Below are positions 8,136 through 17,254 of a stretch of 64,000 nucleotides of DNA, in pieces. A model generated the notes under the pieces. The model searched no databases and had not been told where the DNA came from. It saw only the letters and a program-made list of their open reading frames with translations. Made by a program: the position numbers and the translations under genes. Positions within the stretch are counted from its first letter, which is position 1, and each line of letters begins with the position of its first letter. Source of the DNA: JAWLHU01 sp049325315 (GTDB lineage Bacteria; Bacillota; Sulfobacillia; Symbiobacteriales; Symbiobacteriaceae); the NCBI GenBank assembly GCA_049325315.1, contig JBMONB010000150.1:62001-126000 (forward strand), in the 5' to 3' direction.

Positions 8136-8609
8136 TCAGGAGACTTCGGCCTGCAGGTCCACCGCCACATGCAGATTGACCGGGCCGTGCTTGGTGGCGA
8201 GGGGGAGCACAAACCGGTCGACACCCAGGGTGGAGATCTTTGAGCGGCTACCGATCATGATCGTCGGCGGGGTGATGTCGGCTTCCAGATCGAGTTTCTC
8301 CAGCTCGATACAGGCTCCGCCAGCGATGAGATTACCCATCTCGGCCAGGGCGGAGAGGCCCATTTCGGTCAGTTCCTCCTGCGGCTCACCGACCATGGAG
8401 GCGGCCATTGACCGGGCCGTGGCGAGGGTCATGCCGACCAGGACCATGCCGCGCACGGAGCCGACCATGGACAGGTAGACGGTCACCTCATCAGTTACGT
8501 GTTCGGAAGCGTCCATTCTCAGGCCCGTGCGTTTAGTAGGGGATTGAATCTCCTTGGACATGCTGTTGGACGCCGCAGCCAGAAAGGCGTTCAGGATTTC
8601 TGCTTTCAT
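8136..8609 (-). CDS. cheX: CheX-family CheY-P phosphatase
   Basis: A 157-residue cytoplasmic protein. CheX removes the phosphate from CheY in chemotaxis. The start MKAEILNAFLAAA is typical, and the single active-site pair E90-x2-N93 is present in SALAEMGNLIAGG. One active helix and this length fit CheX rather than the two-site CheC. ATG 8609 is preceded by GAGGGTT. No other chemotaxis gene is in the window, so it acts with components encoded elsewhere or in another CheY-like pathway. Confidence 0.85.
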   Translation of the reverse strand: MKAEILNAFLAAASNSMSKEIQSPTKRTGLRMDASEHVTDEVTVYLSMVGSVRGMVLVGMTLATARSMAASMVGEPQEELTEMGLSALAEMGNLIAGGACIELEKLDLEADITPPTIMIGSRSKISTLGVDRFVLPLATKHGPVNLHVAVDLQAEVS

Positions 8610-8804
8610 TTAATAACCCTCTATCGTGTAGGAGTACTCTATCATTCGACCAAAAGCGAGAAGACTCCTCCTCGTGTGGATGTATGTGGCTGGATATTAT
8701 GTTAGTTTTGATATGCGCGATATACAGGGGCAGGGCTGTCATTGCCCCCAGAACCCTTCATGCCCGGGGTCACGCCAATGCCTCCCGATCCACTTCTGCA
8801 TTAT

Positions 8805-8865
8805 AACCACTGGTTACTAACCAATGGTTATCGTGTAACCAATGGTTATCGTGTAACCAATGGTT
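8805..8865. promoter_or_regulatory. Four-copy palindromic operator-like array
   Basis: Four copies of the 11-bp near-palindrome AACCAATGGTT (the first is AACCACTGGTT) start at 8805, 8819, 8837 and 8855, so spacings are 14, 18 and 18 bp. The last three share the linker ATCGTGT or a close variant. They lie in the 432-bp gap between divergent cheX and the molybdopterin gene. The rest of that gap holds only the likely promoter near 8947. The binding protein is unknown. Confidence 0.65.
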
Positions 8866-8943
8866 TTGGCCCGTGTCTAGCTCTTTCCGTGCATTTTTTT
8901 GTAGTTGAACGAACACGTTGAAATCCCCACATGGCAAACGAGG

Positions 8944-8952
8944 TGTTATACT
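8944..8952 (+). promoter_or_regulatory. Possible extended -10 promoter
   Basis: TGT followed by TATACT (8947-8952), about 90 bp before the molybdopterin oxidoreductase. No well-spaced -35 is seen, so the four-copy operator array upstream may recruit an activator. Confidence 0.35.
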
Positions 8953-9041
8953 TCGAAGAAGATATGGCTATAGGCTGAAAGGTACGAAAAGGCCGGTGCT
9001 TCGTAGAAATCCCGGAAAGTGCGGAGAAGGGGAAGGCCATA

Positions 9042-11024
9042 ATGAAGCATGTTGTACGCACCGTATGTCCTCACGACTGTCCCGACCAGTGTTCGATTCT
9101 GGCCACGGTTGAAGATGGTCAGGTTGTCCGGGTAGCCGGTGACCCCGACCACCCGTTCACCCGCGGCTTTCTGTGTGCCAAGGTGAACCGGTATCCCGAG
9201 CGGGTCCACTCGCCTGAGCGTCTGCTCCATCCCATGCGCCGGGTTGGCCCCAAGGGCGAGGGGCGCTTTGAGCGCATCTCCTGGGAAGAGGCGCTGGAGA
9301 GCATTGCAGAGCGTTGGCGGCAGGTGGGACCGGAGGCGATTCTGGGCTACGCTTACAGCGGCACCATGGGCATGATCAACCGGAACCTGCCCACGGCGCT
9401 GTTCAATGCCCTCGGTACCCGGCGCATGCAGACCGGCACCGTGTGCGACACCGCCTGTGATGCCGGCTGGGCAGCCTCCCTGGGCGAAGCAGTGGGTTCG
9501 GACCCGGAGTCCATGGCCGCGAGCGACCTGATTATCGCCTGGGGCGCCAACCTGGTCACCACCAACGTGCACAGCATCCCCTTCGTCGATGAGGCCCGTT
9601 CCAGGGGAGCGAAGCTGGTGGTGATCGACCCCTACCGCACGCGCACGGCGGCCCGGGCAGACTGGCATCTCCCGATCAGGGTCGGCACAGACGCTGCCCT
9701 CGCCCTGGGCATCATGCACGTGCTTGAACGGGATAACCTGCTGGATCACCTCTACCTGGCCGCTCACACCACCGGGTTTGAGGAGCTGCGCACCGAGGTG
9801 CTGCCCCGGTATAGCCCAGAGCGGGTGGCGGCGATTACCGGCCTGGAAGCCGCCGAGATCGAGCGGTTGGCCCGCATGTACGGCGAGGCGCAGGCGCCCT
9901 TTATCCGCATTGGAATGGGCATGTCCCGCAACTCCGGCGGGGGCATGGCGATTCGCACGGTCACCTGCCTCCCCGCCCTGGTGGGCGCCTGGGAGAAGAA
10001 GGGCGGCGGAGCGCTGATCGATGTGGCGGGGGCCTACTCCTTCAACACAGAGGCGGTGCGGCTGAACGAGCGGCACCCCAGGCCCGACGAGGCTCCGGTC
10101 AACCATGCCCGACTGGGGGAGGCGCTTCAGGACCCGAGCCTGAAGGCGTTCCTGGTCATGTCCAACAACCCGGCCACCACCTGCCCCGACCAGGGGGCGG
10201 TAATCGCCGGACTCAGCCGGGAAGACCTGTTCACGGTGGTCCACGACATCTTGTTGACCGACACTGCCCGGTATGCCGATATTCTGCTCCCTGCCTGCAC
10301 CCCCATGGAGACCGACGACCTGTACCGGAGCTACGGCTCCCTGTACTACCAGTTCGGGCCCCAGCTAATCGAGCCCCTGGGCGAGTCGCGGCCGAACCGC
10401 TGGGTGGTAAGCGAACTGGCACGGCTCATGGGCGTAACCAATCCTGTCTTCTCCCGGTCCACCGAGGAGCATCTGCAGGCCCTGCTGGCGCCCATGGGGG
10501 TCACAGCCGATCAGGTGATGACCGCCGGTCCTGTTCGGGTGGAGCGCCCGGAGGCCCCGGTGCACACCGCCTTCCTGAACCCCGACCTCATGGCCATGGG
10601 GCTGCCGGCCCTGCCCGAGTGGCAGCCGGACCCGGTGGAGGCCGAGGAGGGCGCCATCTACGGGCTGCGCCTGCTCACCGCCCCGGGCCACTACCAGCAT
10701 CACTCTGCCTTTGCCGGGGTGGCCTGGCTCCAGGAGCGCGAAGGGGCCCCCTGCTGCCTGATTCATCCCAGCGATGCGGCAGCCCGGCAGATTACGGACG
10801 GAGCGGGCGTCGAACTCCACAACCAGCGGGGGCTGGTCGGTCTCATCGCCCGGGTCACCACCGACGTGCCGCCCGGCCTGGTGGTGGTAGAGGGGCAGCG
10901 GAGCCGCCAGCGGTACCTCAAGGGCGGGTCGGTGAACGTGCTCACCTCGAGCCGGCTCAGCGACCTGGGCGAGGGGGCGACCTACCAGTCCACCTGGGTA
11001 GAGGCCCGGCCCCTCACCGTATAA
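9042..11024 (+). CDS. Molybdopterin-dependent oxidoreductase (bis-MGD family)
   Basis: A 660-residue catalytic subunit of the DMSO-reductase/formate-dehydrogenase superfamily. A [4Fe-4S] site is formed by C9-x3-C13-x3-C17-x27-C45. Cofactor-binding landmarks follow: WGANLVTTNVHS, VVIDPYRTRTAARADWHLPIRVGTDAALALG, and the C-terminal dinucleotide-binding domain from about 540. The active-site region reads GTVCDTACDAGW. There is no twin-arginine signal, so it should be cytoplasmic, and no partner FeS or membrane subunit is adjacent. The substrate is unknown. The mobB-tatA-moeA operon 6 kb away supplies the cofactor steps it needs. Confidence 0.85.
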   Translation: MKHVVRTVCPHDCPDQCSILATVEDGQVVRVAGDPDHPFTRGFLCAKVNRYPERVHSPERLLHPMRRVGPKGEGRFERISWEEALESIAERWRQVGPEAILGYAYSGTMGMINRNLPTALFNALGTRRMQTGTVCDTACDAGWAASLGEAVGSDPESMAASDLIIAWGANLVTTNVHSIPFVDEARSRGAKLVVIDPYRTRTAARADWHLPIRVGTDAALALGIMHVLERDNLLDHLYLAAHTTGFEELRTEVLPRYSPERVAAITGLEAAEIERLARMYGEAQAPFIRIGMGMSRNSGGGMAIRTVTCLPALVGAWEKKGGGALIDVAGAYSFNTEAVRLNERHPRPDEAPVNHARLGEALQDPSLKAFLVMSNNPATTCPDQGAVIAGLSREDLFTVVHDILLTDTARYADILLPACTPMETDDLYRSYGSLYYQFGPQLIEPLGESRPNRWVVSELARLMGVTNPVFSRSTEEHLQALLAPMGVTADQVMTAGPVRVERPEAPVHTAFLNPDLMAMGLPALPEWQPDPVEAEEGAIYGLRLLTAPGHYQHHSAFAGVAWLQEREGAPCCLIHPSDAAARQITDGAGVELHNQRGLVGLIARVTTDVPPGLVVVEGQRSRQRYLKGGSVNVLTSSRLSDLGEGATYQSTWVEARPLTV

Positions 11025-11047
11025 GGTCCGATTTCCGGAACGAAATG

Positions 11048-11076
11048 CCCCAACACAACGTCTAAGTGTGTTGGGG
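11048..11076 (+). terminator. Hairpin after the molybdopterin gene (probable terminator)
   Basis: CCCCAACACA pairs perfectly with TGTGTTGGGG across a 9-nt loop. The T tract is weak (CCGCTTTCC). Confidence 0.5.
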
Positions 11077-11108
11077 CCGCTTTCCGTGGGGGAGGTTCAC
11101 GCAACGCA

Positions 11109-11879
11109 ATGCGCGCATTTTATGCTTTCATGACTCAGGGCTTTCGCCAGCAAGCGGCTTATAAGGTAGAGGGCTGGCTTGGTATCGCCTCCAGCCTTAT
11201 CTGGTTCGTGCTGTATGCCGGCATTTGGACGGCGCTGCTCCGGGATGACCCGGAGGCGCTTCAGCGGCAGATGGGCTACGTGATTGCAGCCCGATTCCTC
11301 TCGGAACTCAACTTCCTGCCCACCTGGGAGGTCAGCATGAAGTTTCGCATGGGCGATGTAGGGCTGGAGCTGATCAAGCCGGTTGCCCTGCCGCTTCGGA
11401 TTCTTGCCGACTTCCTCGGGCGCTCCTTCTTCCGGCTGCTGCGCTCCCTGCCGATCTACGTGCTAATCTGGGCGCTGTTCGGCCTGCCCCTGCCCTCGGC
11501 CGGAATGCTGCTGCTCTTTGTGGTCAGCGGCCTGCTGGGGTGGGTGATCACCTCTACGTTCCAGTTAGCGCTCACCCTGATCGCGCTCTGGACGGTCCAG
11601 TTCGACGAGGCAGAACAGCTCTGGGGCATCGCCAGTTCCCTCTTCTCGGGTGTCTTTATTCCGCTCTACTACCTCCCGGCCTGGGTGGCCTCCGTCGCGA
11701 CCTTCCTGCCCTTTGCCGGCATCTACTTTGTGCCATCGGCCATTATGGCGGGGACGCTCTCCGGCGCTCAGCTGTGGCAGGCGCTGGGCCTTCAGCTCTT
11801 CTGGGCGGTCTTTGGGTGCGGCGTGCTCTACACCATGTGGTACGCCGGGCAGCGCAAGCTGACCATGCAGGGGGGTTAA
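11109..11879 (+). CDS. ABC-2 type transporter permease, first subunit
   Basis: A 256-residue membrane protein with about six helices and the pattern of the ABC-2 permeases often called DUF990: MRAFYAFMTQGFRQQAAYKVEGWLG at the start, then IWFVLYAGIWTAL, and FSGVFIPLYYLPAW late. ATG 11109 follows GGGGGAGG (11089-11096). These permeases normally form an export complex with a second permease (the next gene) and a separate ATPase. No ATPase gene lies in the operon, so it must be encoded elsewhere. The exported substrate is unknown. Confidence 0.8.
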   Translation: MRAFYAFMTQGFRQQAAYKVEGWLGIASSLIWFVLYAGIWTALLRDDPEALQRQMGYVIAARFLSELNFLPTWEVSMKFRMGDVGLELIKPVALPLRILADFLGRSFFRLLRSLPIYVLIWALFGLPLPSAGMLLLFVVSGLLGWVITSTFQLALTLIALWTVQFDEAEQLWGIASSLFSGVFIPLYYLPAWVASVATFLPFAGIYFVPSAIMAGTLSGAQLWQALGLQLFWAVFGCGVLYTMWYAGQRKLTMQGG

Positions 11880-11882
11880 CGC

Positions 11883-12692
11883 ATGAATGCGCTCAGCCAT
11901 AATCTCTCCTGCTATGCTCGCATGGCGCTGGCCCAGGCCCGGTCGCAGATGCAGTACCGGTTCAACTTTGCGGCCAGCATCATCTCGATGGTGCTCACCT
12001 ACGGGGGGCAGTTCATCTCCCTGTTCTGGTTGACCCAGCGATTCGAGACCATCGACGGCTGGCATCTTGAGGAGATCGTCCTCCTGTACGCCCTGGCCAT
12101 TTTGGCCTGGGGGTTTGCCGTCTCCTTCTTCTTCAGCCTCCACGGCTTTGAAGACCAGATCCGGCAGGGCACCTTTGACCGGGCGTTGCTGCGCCCGATT
12201 AACCCGCTCCTTACCGTTCTGGGCAGCCAGTCGCCTATCGCCGGCATGGGGCAGTTTGTCTTCTCCATCGCCGCCTTCCTCTTTGCGGTCCGGGCCGCCG
12301 ATATCAAGCTGACCCTGGCAAAGCTGATCTACCTGCTCCTGACAGCGGTAGGTGGCGGTCTGATCCTGGGGGCCGCGATCATCTGCGTGGCGACCATCGC
12401 CTTCTGGACGACCCGGACCTACGTCTTCTACTGGAGCCTGGTCTACCCGGCCCGGCAGCTGATCAACTACCCGGTCTCCGTCTACCACCGGGCGCTTCAG
12501 ATCGTCCTTACCTTTGTCGTGCCCTTTGCCTTCGTCAACTACTTCCCGGCGCATTTTCTGCTGGAGCGTACCGCCCAACTCTCCTACCCGCTAATGGCCT
12601 GGGCCACGCCGGTGGTGGGCGTGCTGACAATCACCGCCTCCTACGCCTTCTGGACTCTGGGCACCCGCGCCTACTCCAGCACGGGTAGTTAG
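11883..12692 (+). CDS. ABC-2 type transporter permease, second subunit
   Basis: A 269-residue permease paralogous to the previous one, starting 3 bp after its stop. About six helices are seen. FEDQIRQGTFDRALLRPINPLLTVLG is characteristic of the cytoplasmic loop of this family, and VYPARQLINYPVSVYHRALQIVLTFVVPFAFVNYFPA precedes the last helices. It should heterodimerise with the upstream subunit. A terminator closes the pair. Confidence 0.82.
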   Translation: MNALSHNLSCYARMALAQARSQMQYRFNFAASIISMVLTYGGQFISLFWLTQRFETIDGWHLEEIVLLYALAILAWGFAVSFFFSLHGFEDQIRQGTFDRALLRPINPLLTVLGSQSPIAGMGQFVFSIAAFLFAVRAADIKLTLAKLIYLLLTAVGGGLILGAAIICVATIAFWTTRTYVFYWSLVYPARQLINYPVSVYHRALQIVLTFVVPFAFVNYFPAHFLLERTAQLSYPLMAWATPVVGVLTITASYAFWTLGTRAYSSTGS

Positions 12693-12721
12693 TATTTCCA
12701 TCCGACGGCATTCGACACAAT

Positions 12722-12756
12722 AAGGGGCATTCAATGGCGGTATCGCCCCTTTTTTT
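12722..12756 (+). terminator. Rho-independent terminator after the permeases
   Basis: AAGGGGC (12722-12728) pairs with GCCCCTT (12745-12751) and runs into seven T (12750-12756). The loop is long, 16 nt. Confidence 0.75.
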
Positions 12757-12870
12757 CTATAAATTATCTAAGACGGGTATAACTCCGAACTATTTCTGTG
12801 GTAAACTGTTCGAGAGTGGACTGTACCATGCCCTAATCTGCCCTGAAACCGGGGGAAAGGAGCGAGCAGC

Positions 12871-15387
12871 ATGATCGGATACGTGCTCCTTACGCTGGGC
12901 ACCGTCTCGATCCTGGTTCTTGCTTGGCTCCTTCATATGACGCGGGCAAAGATGGAGCGACTGGACGCAGAGCGCAGGGCGCTGCGGGACCGGGACCGGC
13001 ACATGCAGGCGATCCTGGAGAACGTTACGGGCGCCCTCATCTTGGTGGGCCCCGATGGGCGGATTCAGGAGGTCTCCATGGGAGCGGTCCGGCTCCTGGG
13101 CCAGCCGGCGACCGAACTGCGCGGGTCCATCTGCCGCGGGCTGATTCATCCCGCCGATTTAGACGCCTATGAGGCGCTCCTGCGGATGCTGGTGACTACC
13201 CCCGGGCTCGAGGTGCAGCGGGAGCTGCGCTTCGCTCAGGCCAGCGGTTCCGTTCGGTGGATGGAGGTCAGCGCCACCAATCTGCTGAACGACCCGAACG
13301 TGGGCGGCTTCCTGCTTCAAGCCCATGACATCACCGATTACAAACGGGCGCAGGAGGTGCTCCAGGAGCGGGAGACTCGCCTCTGGGCCACCATGAACCA
13401 GGTTCCTGCTGCTCTGTGGGTGGCGGACAAGGGGGCACGCATCCTTCACATGATGGGTGCTGGCCTGAAGAGCCTGGGCCTCTCCGCCGATAAACTGGCC
13501 AGTGTCACCGTTACCGATTTCCTGGGGCCTGAGGCCTCGTCGATCCAGCGAGCGCTGGCCGGCAAGTCCTGCGAGGTAGAGGTGGAGGCTCGGGGTCGTA
13601 TCCTGCGCACCTATGTCGAGCCTTTCCGGGGCCAGGGTGGCGAGGTCGTGGGCGTGCTGGGCATCTCCCTGGACATCACGGATGTGAGCAAGGCCCAGGC
13701 GGCGCAGCTGGAGGAAGGAAGGCTGCACCGGCTGCTCTCTGACCACTCCGGCGACGTGGTCGCCTCCCATGACCAGAACGGCGCGGTGGCCTATGTCAGC
13801 CCTGCCTGCGAGACACTTCTCGGGTACTCCCAGGCGGAGTTCCGGCGGCTGGCCGGCCAGTTGGTTCATCCGGAGGATGCGCCACGGCTGGTCGAGGCGC
13901 AGCGACAGGCGCTGACCGGGGAGTCCACACGGGTGACCTACCGGATGCGCAAAAAGGACGGCAACTACCTCTGGTTCGAGACCCTCGCCCGCCCGGTACG
14001 GAACGAAGAGGGCCGCCCCACCGGTGTGGTCACCACTTCCCGCGATGTGACCGAACAGAAGAAGCTAGAAGAGCACCTGCTTCATATGGCCTACCACGAC
14101 CAGATGACCGGGCTGCCTAACCGGGCTGCTTTTGAGGAGCGGCTCGCTCAGGCCCTCGACGGGCCGCGCCGGCATGTGGTCGTCGTCTATATTGATGTTG
14201 ATAACTTCAAGGTCATTAACGATAGCTTGGGACACCAGGCGGGCGACGATGCCCTTATGGAGATCGGTGAGCGGCTGCGGAACTACCAACCGATGGCCAT
14301 GGTTGCCCGGCACGGCGGCGACGAATTTTCGGTGCTGCTAGAGGGCATCAATGATGCCGACGGAGCCATCGACGCCACCGAACGGCTGGCTGCCGCCCTC
14401 GATTCGCCGCTGCACATTGGCGGTCGGGAGTTCCAGGTCACCTTCTCGTTCGGTATCGCTATGGGTACCTCTCGCATCTCCACGCCGAAGGAGCTGCTCC
14501 GGGAGGCCGATGTGGCCCTTCACTACGCCAAGCGGCAAGGGAAGGCCCGCTATGTCTTGTACCACCCGAGCATGACAGCCAACGCCCTGGAGCGGTTGGA
14601 GCTCGATGCAGACCTGCGCAGGGCCGTACGGGAAAACCAGCTGCAACTCTTCTATCAGCCAATCGTCGCCCTGAAGTCGCGAACCGTGGTGGGAGCCGAA
14701 GCGCTGCTTCGCTGGCGCCACCCGCGGCGGGGGTGGGTCTCGCCGGGCGAGTTTATCCCGGTGGCCGAACAGTCGGGGTTCATTACCACCTTGGGTCGCT
14801 GGGTGCTGGAGCAGGCCTGCCGTGAGGCGCGGAGCTGGCAGCAGCGCTTCCGGGCCGATGTGCCGCTCTCGGTTAGCGTTAACCTGTCGGCGGTCCAGGT
14901 GCAGGATCCGGCCCTGGTCGATGAGGTGGCGGAGGTACTGGAGACCACCGGCCTGCCGCCGGAGAACCTGAGCCTGGAGATCACGGAAACCGCCTTGATG
15001 CAGAACCCGGAGTTCACCCGGCCAATTCTGCAGCGGCTCAAGTCGCTGGGAATCCGGCTGGCCATGGACGATTTTGGAGCGGGTCACTCGTCGCTACACT
15101 ATCTGAAGCAATTCCCCATCGATGTGCTGAAGATCGACCGCTCTTTCGTTAGTGGCCTGGGCTTGAACCGGGTTGACAGCGCCCTGGTCCGCACGGTGAT
15201 CAGCCTGGCCGGTGTCCTCAACATGGGGGTTACCGCTGAGGGTGTCGAGTCGTCGGAGCAGGTGGCTGAACTGACGGGCATCGGCTGCGACAAGGCCCAG
15301 GGTTACTACTACGGCCTGCCTGTCCCATCCGACGAACTAGGATCAGCCCTTGCCAGCTTGAGTCTGCGGGCGGTCAAGGGCATTTGA
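12871..15387 (+). CDS. PAS-PAS-PAS-GGDEF-EAL cyclic-di-GMP protein
   Basis: An 838-residue signalling protein. One N-terminal helix (residues 3-22) anchors it. Three PAS domains follow (roughly 40-155, 165-280, 285-400). Then come a diguanylate cyclase domain with an intact GGDEF at about 484-488 (ARHGGDEFSVLL) and an EAL phosphodiesterase domain from about 590. The EAL domain has GAEALLRW, SLEITETALM and MDDFGAGHSSLHYLKQFPIDVLKIDRSF intact. Both activities are therefore possible; which dominates cannot be told. ATG 12871 follows GGGGGAAAGGAG. It is monocistronic. Confidence 0.9.
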   Translation: MIGYVLLTLGTVSILVLAWLLHMTRAKMERLDAERRALRDRDRHMQAILENVTGALILVGPDGRIQEVSMGAVRLLGQPATELRGSICRGLIHPADLDAYEALLRMLVTTPGLEVQRELRFAQASGSVRWMEVSATNLLNDPNVGGFLLQAHDITDYKRAQEVLQERETRLWATMNQVPAALWVADKGARILHMMGAGLKSLGLSADKLASVTVTDFLGPEASSIQRALAGKSCEVEVEARGRILRTYVEPFRGQGGEVVGVLGISLDITDVSKAQAAQLEEGRLHRLLSDHSGDVVASHDQNGAVAYVSPACETLLGYSQAEFRRLAGQLVHPEDAPRLVEAQRQALTGESTRVTYRMRKKDGNYLWFETLARPVRNEEGRPTGVVTTSRDVTEQKKLEEHLLHMAYHDQMTGLPNRAAFEERLAQALDGPRRHVVVVYIDVDNFKVINDSLGHQAGDDALMEIGERLRNYQPMAMVARHGGDEFSVLLEGINDADGAIDATERLAAALDSPLHIGGREFQVTFSFGIAMGTSRISTPKELLREADVALHYAKRQGKARYVLYHPSMTANALERLELDADLRRAVRENQLQLFYQPIVALKSRTVVGAEALLRWRHPRRGWVSPGEFIPVAEQSGFITTLGRWVLEQACREARSWQQRFRADVPLSVSVNLSAVQVQDPALVDEVAEVLETTGLPPENLSLEITETALMQNPEFTRPILQRLKSLGIRLAMDDFGAGHSSLHYLKQFPIDVLKIDRSFVSGLGLNRVDSALVRTVISLAGVLNMGVTAEGVESSEQVAELTGIGCDKAQGYYYGLPVPSDELGSALASLSLRAVKGI

Positions 15388-15453
15388 CCGGAGAGCCATA
15401 GCGGGATGGGACGTCTATGGACATTGCCAGGGGCTGGCAATAACTAAACGGCA

Positions 15454-15489
15454 AGGGGCGCCACTGTGAGTGTGCGCCCCTCTCTTCTT
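15454..15489. terminator. Hairpin between convergent genes (probable terminator)
   Basis: AGGGGCGC-CAC pairs with GTG-T-GCGCCCCT (11 bp, one bulge), followed on the plus strand by CTCTTCTT. It lies between the PAS-GGDEF-EAL gene and the LysM-GH18 gene. Confidence 0.6.
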
Positions 15490-16741
15490 ATCGGGCAATG
15501 GTGAACAGCTGGTTGGAGAGCGTGATCAGCTGGGAGTTGAGGGCGCCCAGGTGCCAGATGCCGTAGCCCCTCAGGCCGAGGCTGCGAATCACGTCGAACT
15601 TGGCCAAAAGGCTCCGGGCGTCCTCGAACCAGACCTCGCGCTGCCGGCCATTGCTGGTATAGCGGAACCAGGGGCTCTCCTGGGGCTCGCTGTAGCGAAT
15701 CGGCACCTGGTTCTCAATGGCGATGCGCACCGCCTCGTCGTGTGGCCAGGGCCTTGCGGTATTTTCAGGGGTGTCGGGGAGCTCCCAGTCGTAGGCCGTG
15801 GTCGAGATGCCCGCCAGGATCTTGTCCCTGGGCATCTTCTCCACCGCGTACTGGAGAACCCGCCGGTACTGGGGCAGCGGGGCGATGGGGCCGGGGGGGC
15901 CACCCACCCAGTGGAACTCGTAGTTCATGATGAACACCCGGTCCACCACTCTGCCAATGCCGGCGTAGTCGTGGCCGCGGGCGTAGCCGAAGGTATATTC
16001 GTCGAACTTGGGCGGTACCGCTACATTCAGCGGACGCTCCCCCAGCCGCTGCTTCAACTCTGCCAGGAAGTTGACGTAGCCGGCCTGGAGCTCTCTGGGT
16101 ATGTTCTCGATGTCCGAATCGACGCCGGCGTACCCCTTTTCGTTCACAATGCGGATCACGTTGTCCATGACCCTGGCCCGGACCTCAGGGAGGGTGATAA
16201 TGCGCCGGGCCAGTTCAGGGTCGAAGGCGCCGCCGGCCTTCATGTTGGCGATCGACATGAGCGGCTTGGCGCCGGCGGCGTAGACCGCTCGGATTGCCGG
16301 CTCATCGTTGATCGGCGGGAGGTTGCCCTCTTCATCGATCAGGTGCGAGAAGAGGGCGACCCAGGTGAGCTGCCGGGCCCAGGGAGTGATGTCTTCGGCG
16401 GTTACGCCGGGGTCGGTCAGGGGCAGGTAGCCGATCACCTCGGCGGGACGCTTCACGGGGTCGGGTATGCGCAGGCGGCGGCCCGGATAGATGGCCTGCC
16501 CCAGGCCCGGGTTGGCGCGGCGAAGCGCTTCAAGGGAGACACCGGATCGCTCGGCGATGCTGAAGAGGGAATCACCGGGCTGGACTGTGTACCGATTGGA
16601 TGGCACGATCAGCGCCAGACCGGGCGTGACCGCTCTCTCCTCCTGCAGCCCGTTAGCGGCGGCAAGGGCGTCGGCTGATACGCCGGTCCGGCTTGCGACG
16701 GCGGCCAGATCCTCGTTGGGCTGGACAACCGTGATGTACAT
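15488..16741 (-). CDS. LysM-GH18 protein (SleL/YaaH-like spore cortex or germination enzyme)
   Basis: A 417-residue protein with two LysM peptidoglycan-binding repeats (about 2-48 and 50-94; the second reads YTVQPGDSLFSIAERSGVSLEALRRAN). A glycoside hydrolase 18 barrel follows (about 100-417). The catalytic strand reads GYAGVDSDIENI, with the acid Glu in the usual place. SleL/YaaH enzymes cut cortex fragments during spore germination and need no signal peptide because they load into the forming spore; none is seen here. ATG 16741 follows GGGGGAGAGGTGA. The spore role is inferred from the domain pair and from spoIIE in the same window. Confidence 0.87.
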   Translation of the reverse strand: MYITVVQPNEDLAAVASRTGVSADALAAANGLQEERAVTPGLALIVPSNRYTVQPGDSLFSIAERSGVSLEALRRANPGLGQAIYPGRRLRIPDPVKRPAEVIGYLPLTDPGVTAEDITPWARQLTWVALFSHLIDEEGNLPPINDEPAIRAVYAAGAKPLMSIANMKAGGAFDPELARRIITLPEVRARVMDNVIRIVNEKGYAGVDSDIENIPRELQAGYVNFLAELKQRLGERPLNVAVPPKFDEYTFGYARGHDYAGIGRVVDRVFIMNYEFHWVGGPPGPIAPLPQYRRVLQYAVEKMPRDKILAGISTTAYDWELPDTPENTARPWPHDEAVRIAIENQVPIRYSEPQESPWFRYTSNGRQREVWFEDARSLLAKFDVIRSLGLRGYGIWHLGALNSQLITLSNQLFTIAR

Positions 16742-16839
16742 CGACTCTTCACCTCTCCCCCATCCAATGCGAACGGGGAGGGGAAAGTGACAGAATTCAC
16801 CCCGGCAGGGCCGTGCGGCGGCATTAGCGAACAGCAGAG

Positions 16840-16866
16840 CGGACGAGCCCGCTGAAGGCCCGTCCG
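16840..16866 (-). terminator. Hairpin after the 54-aa gene
   Basis: CGGACG-A-GCC pairs with GGC-C-CGTCCG (9 bp with one A-C mismatch), just past the stop of the small minus-strand gene. There is no clear T tract. Confidence 0.3.
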
Positions 16867-16894
16867 GCAGGTATGGATTCGGTATGCGGTCCGG

Positions 16895-17059
16895 TTAGCG
16901 ATCCGCCGGAGGCGGGACATGCAGTGTCTCACGGCGGGCATCCTCCGGTTCATCGAACTGGACGATCGAGGCGCCCTTCATACTCGGAAGAGGGCCCTTG
17001 TGCCCCCGAAGTACCTTGCCGGCCTGAAGCCGTTGGTTTCGCTCGCCCTTGCGCGACAT
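16895..17059 (-). CDS. Small hypothetical protein, 54 aa
   Basis: A short gene found from its excellent ribosome site, AGGGAGGTGA, 5 bp before ATG 17059. The product begins MSRKGERNQRLQAGKV, is basic in its N-terminal half (Arg/Lys/Gln), acidic in the middle (QFDEPEDARRE), and ends PPPADR. It has no hydrophobic segment and should be soluble. I recognise no family. It lies 153 bp upstream of the LysM-GH18 gene on the same strand, so co-transcription and a spore-related role are possible but unproven. The 195 bp between it and divergent mobB must hold promoters for both. Confidence 0.6.
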   Translation of the reverse strand: MSRKGERNQRLQAGKVLRGHKGPLPSMKGASIVQFDEPEDARRETLHVPPPADR

Positions 17060-17254
17060 TCCCGTCACCTCCCTGCATCAGTAGCCTGCGCAATTGGGCG
17101 CTGGGGTAGACTCTCCATTGTGAGATGGCATCTGGCGTAAAAGGGACGTTTGGTCTACGCGCCCACTAGCTTCGCGACCGATAGCCCGGAGCGGCGGTAA
17201 GATGTATGATTGCGACAGGGGTTTTTCTATCTTCGCACCGGTAGGAGGTTGGCC

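Noticed and set aside
8805..8865. A CRISPR array
   Set aside because: The repeats are 11-bp palindromes with 3-7 bp gaps, far too short for repeats and spacers, and no cas gene is near.
9042..11024. A Tat-exported molybdenum enzyme because tatA lies in the cofactor operon
   Set aside because: The N terminus goes straight into the FeS cysteine motif with no twin-arginine signal, so this enzyme should stay in the cytoplasm.
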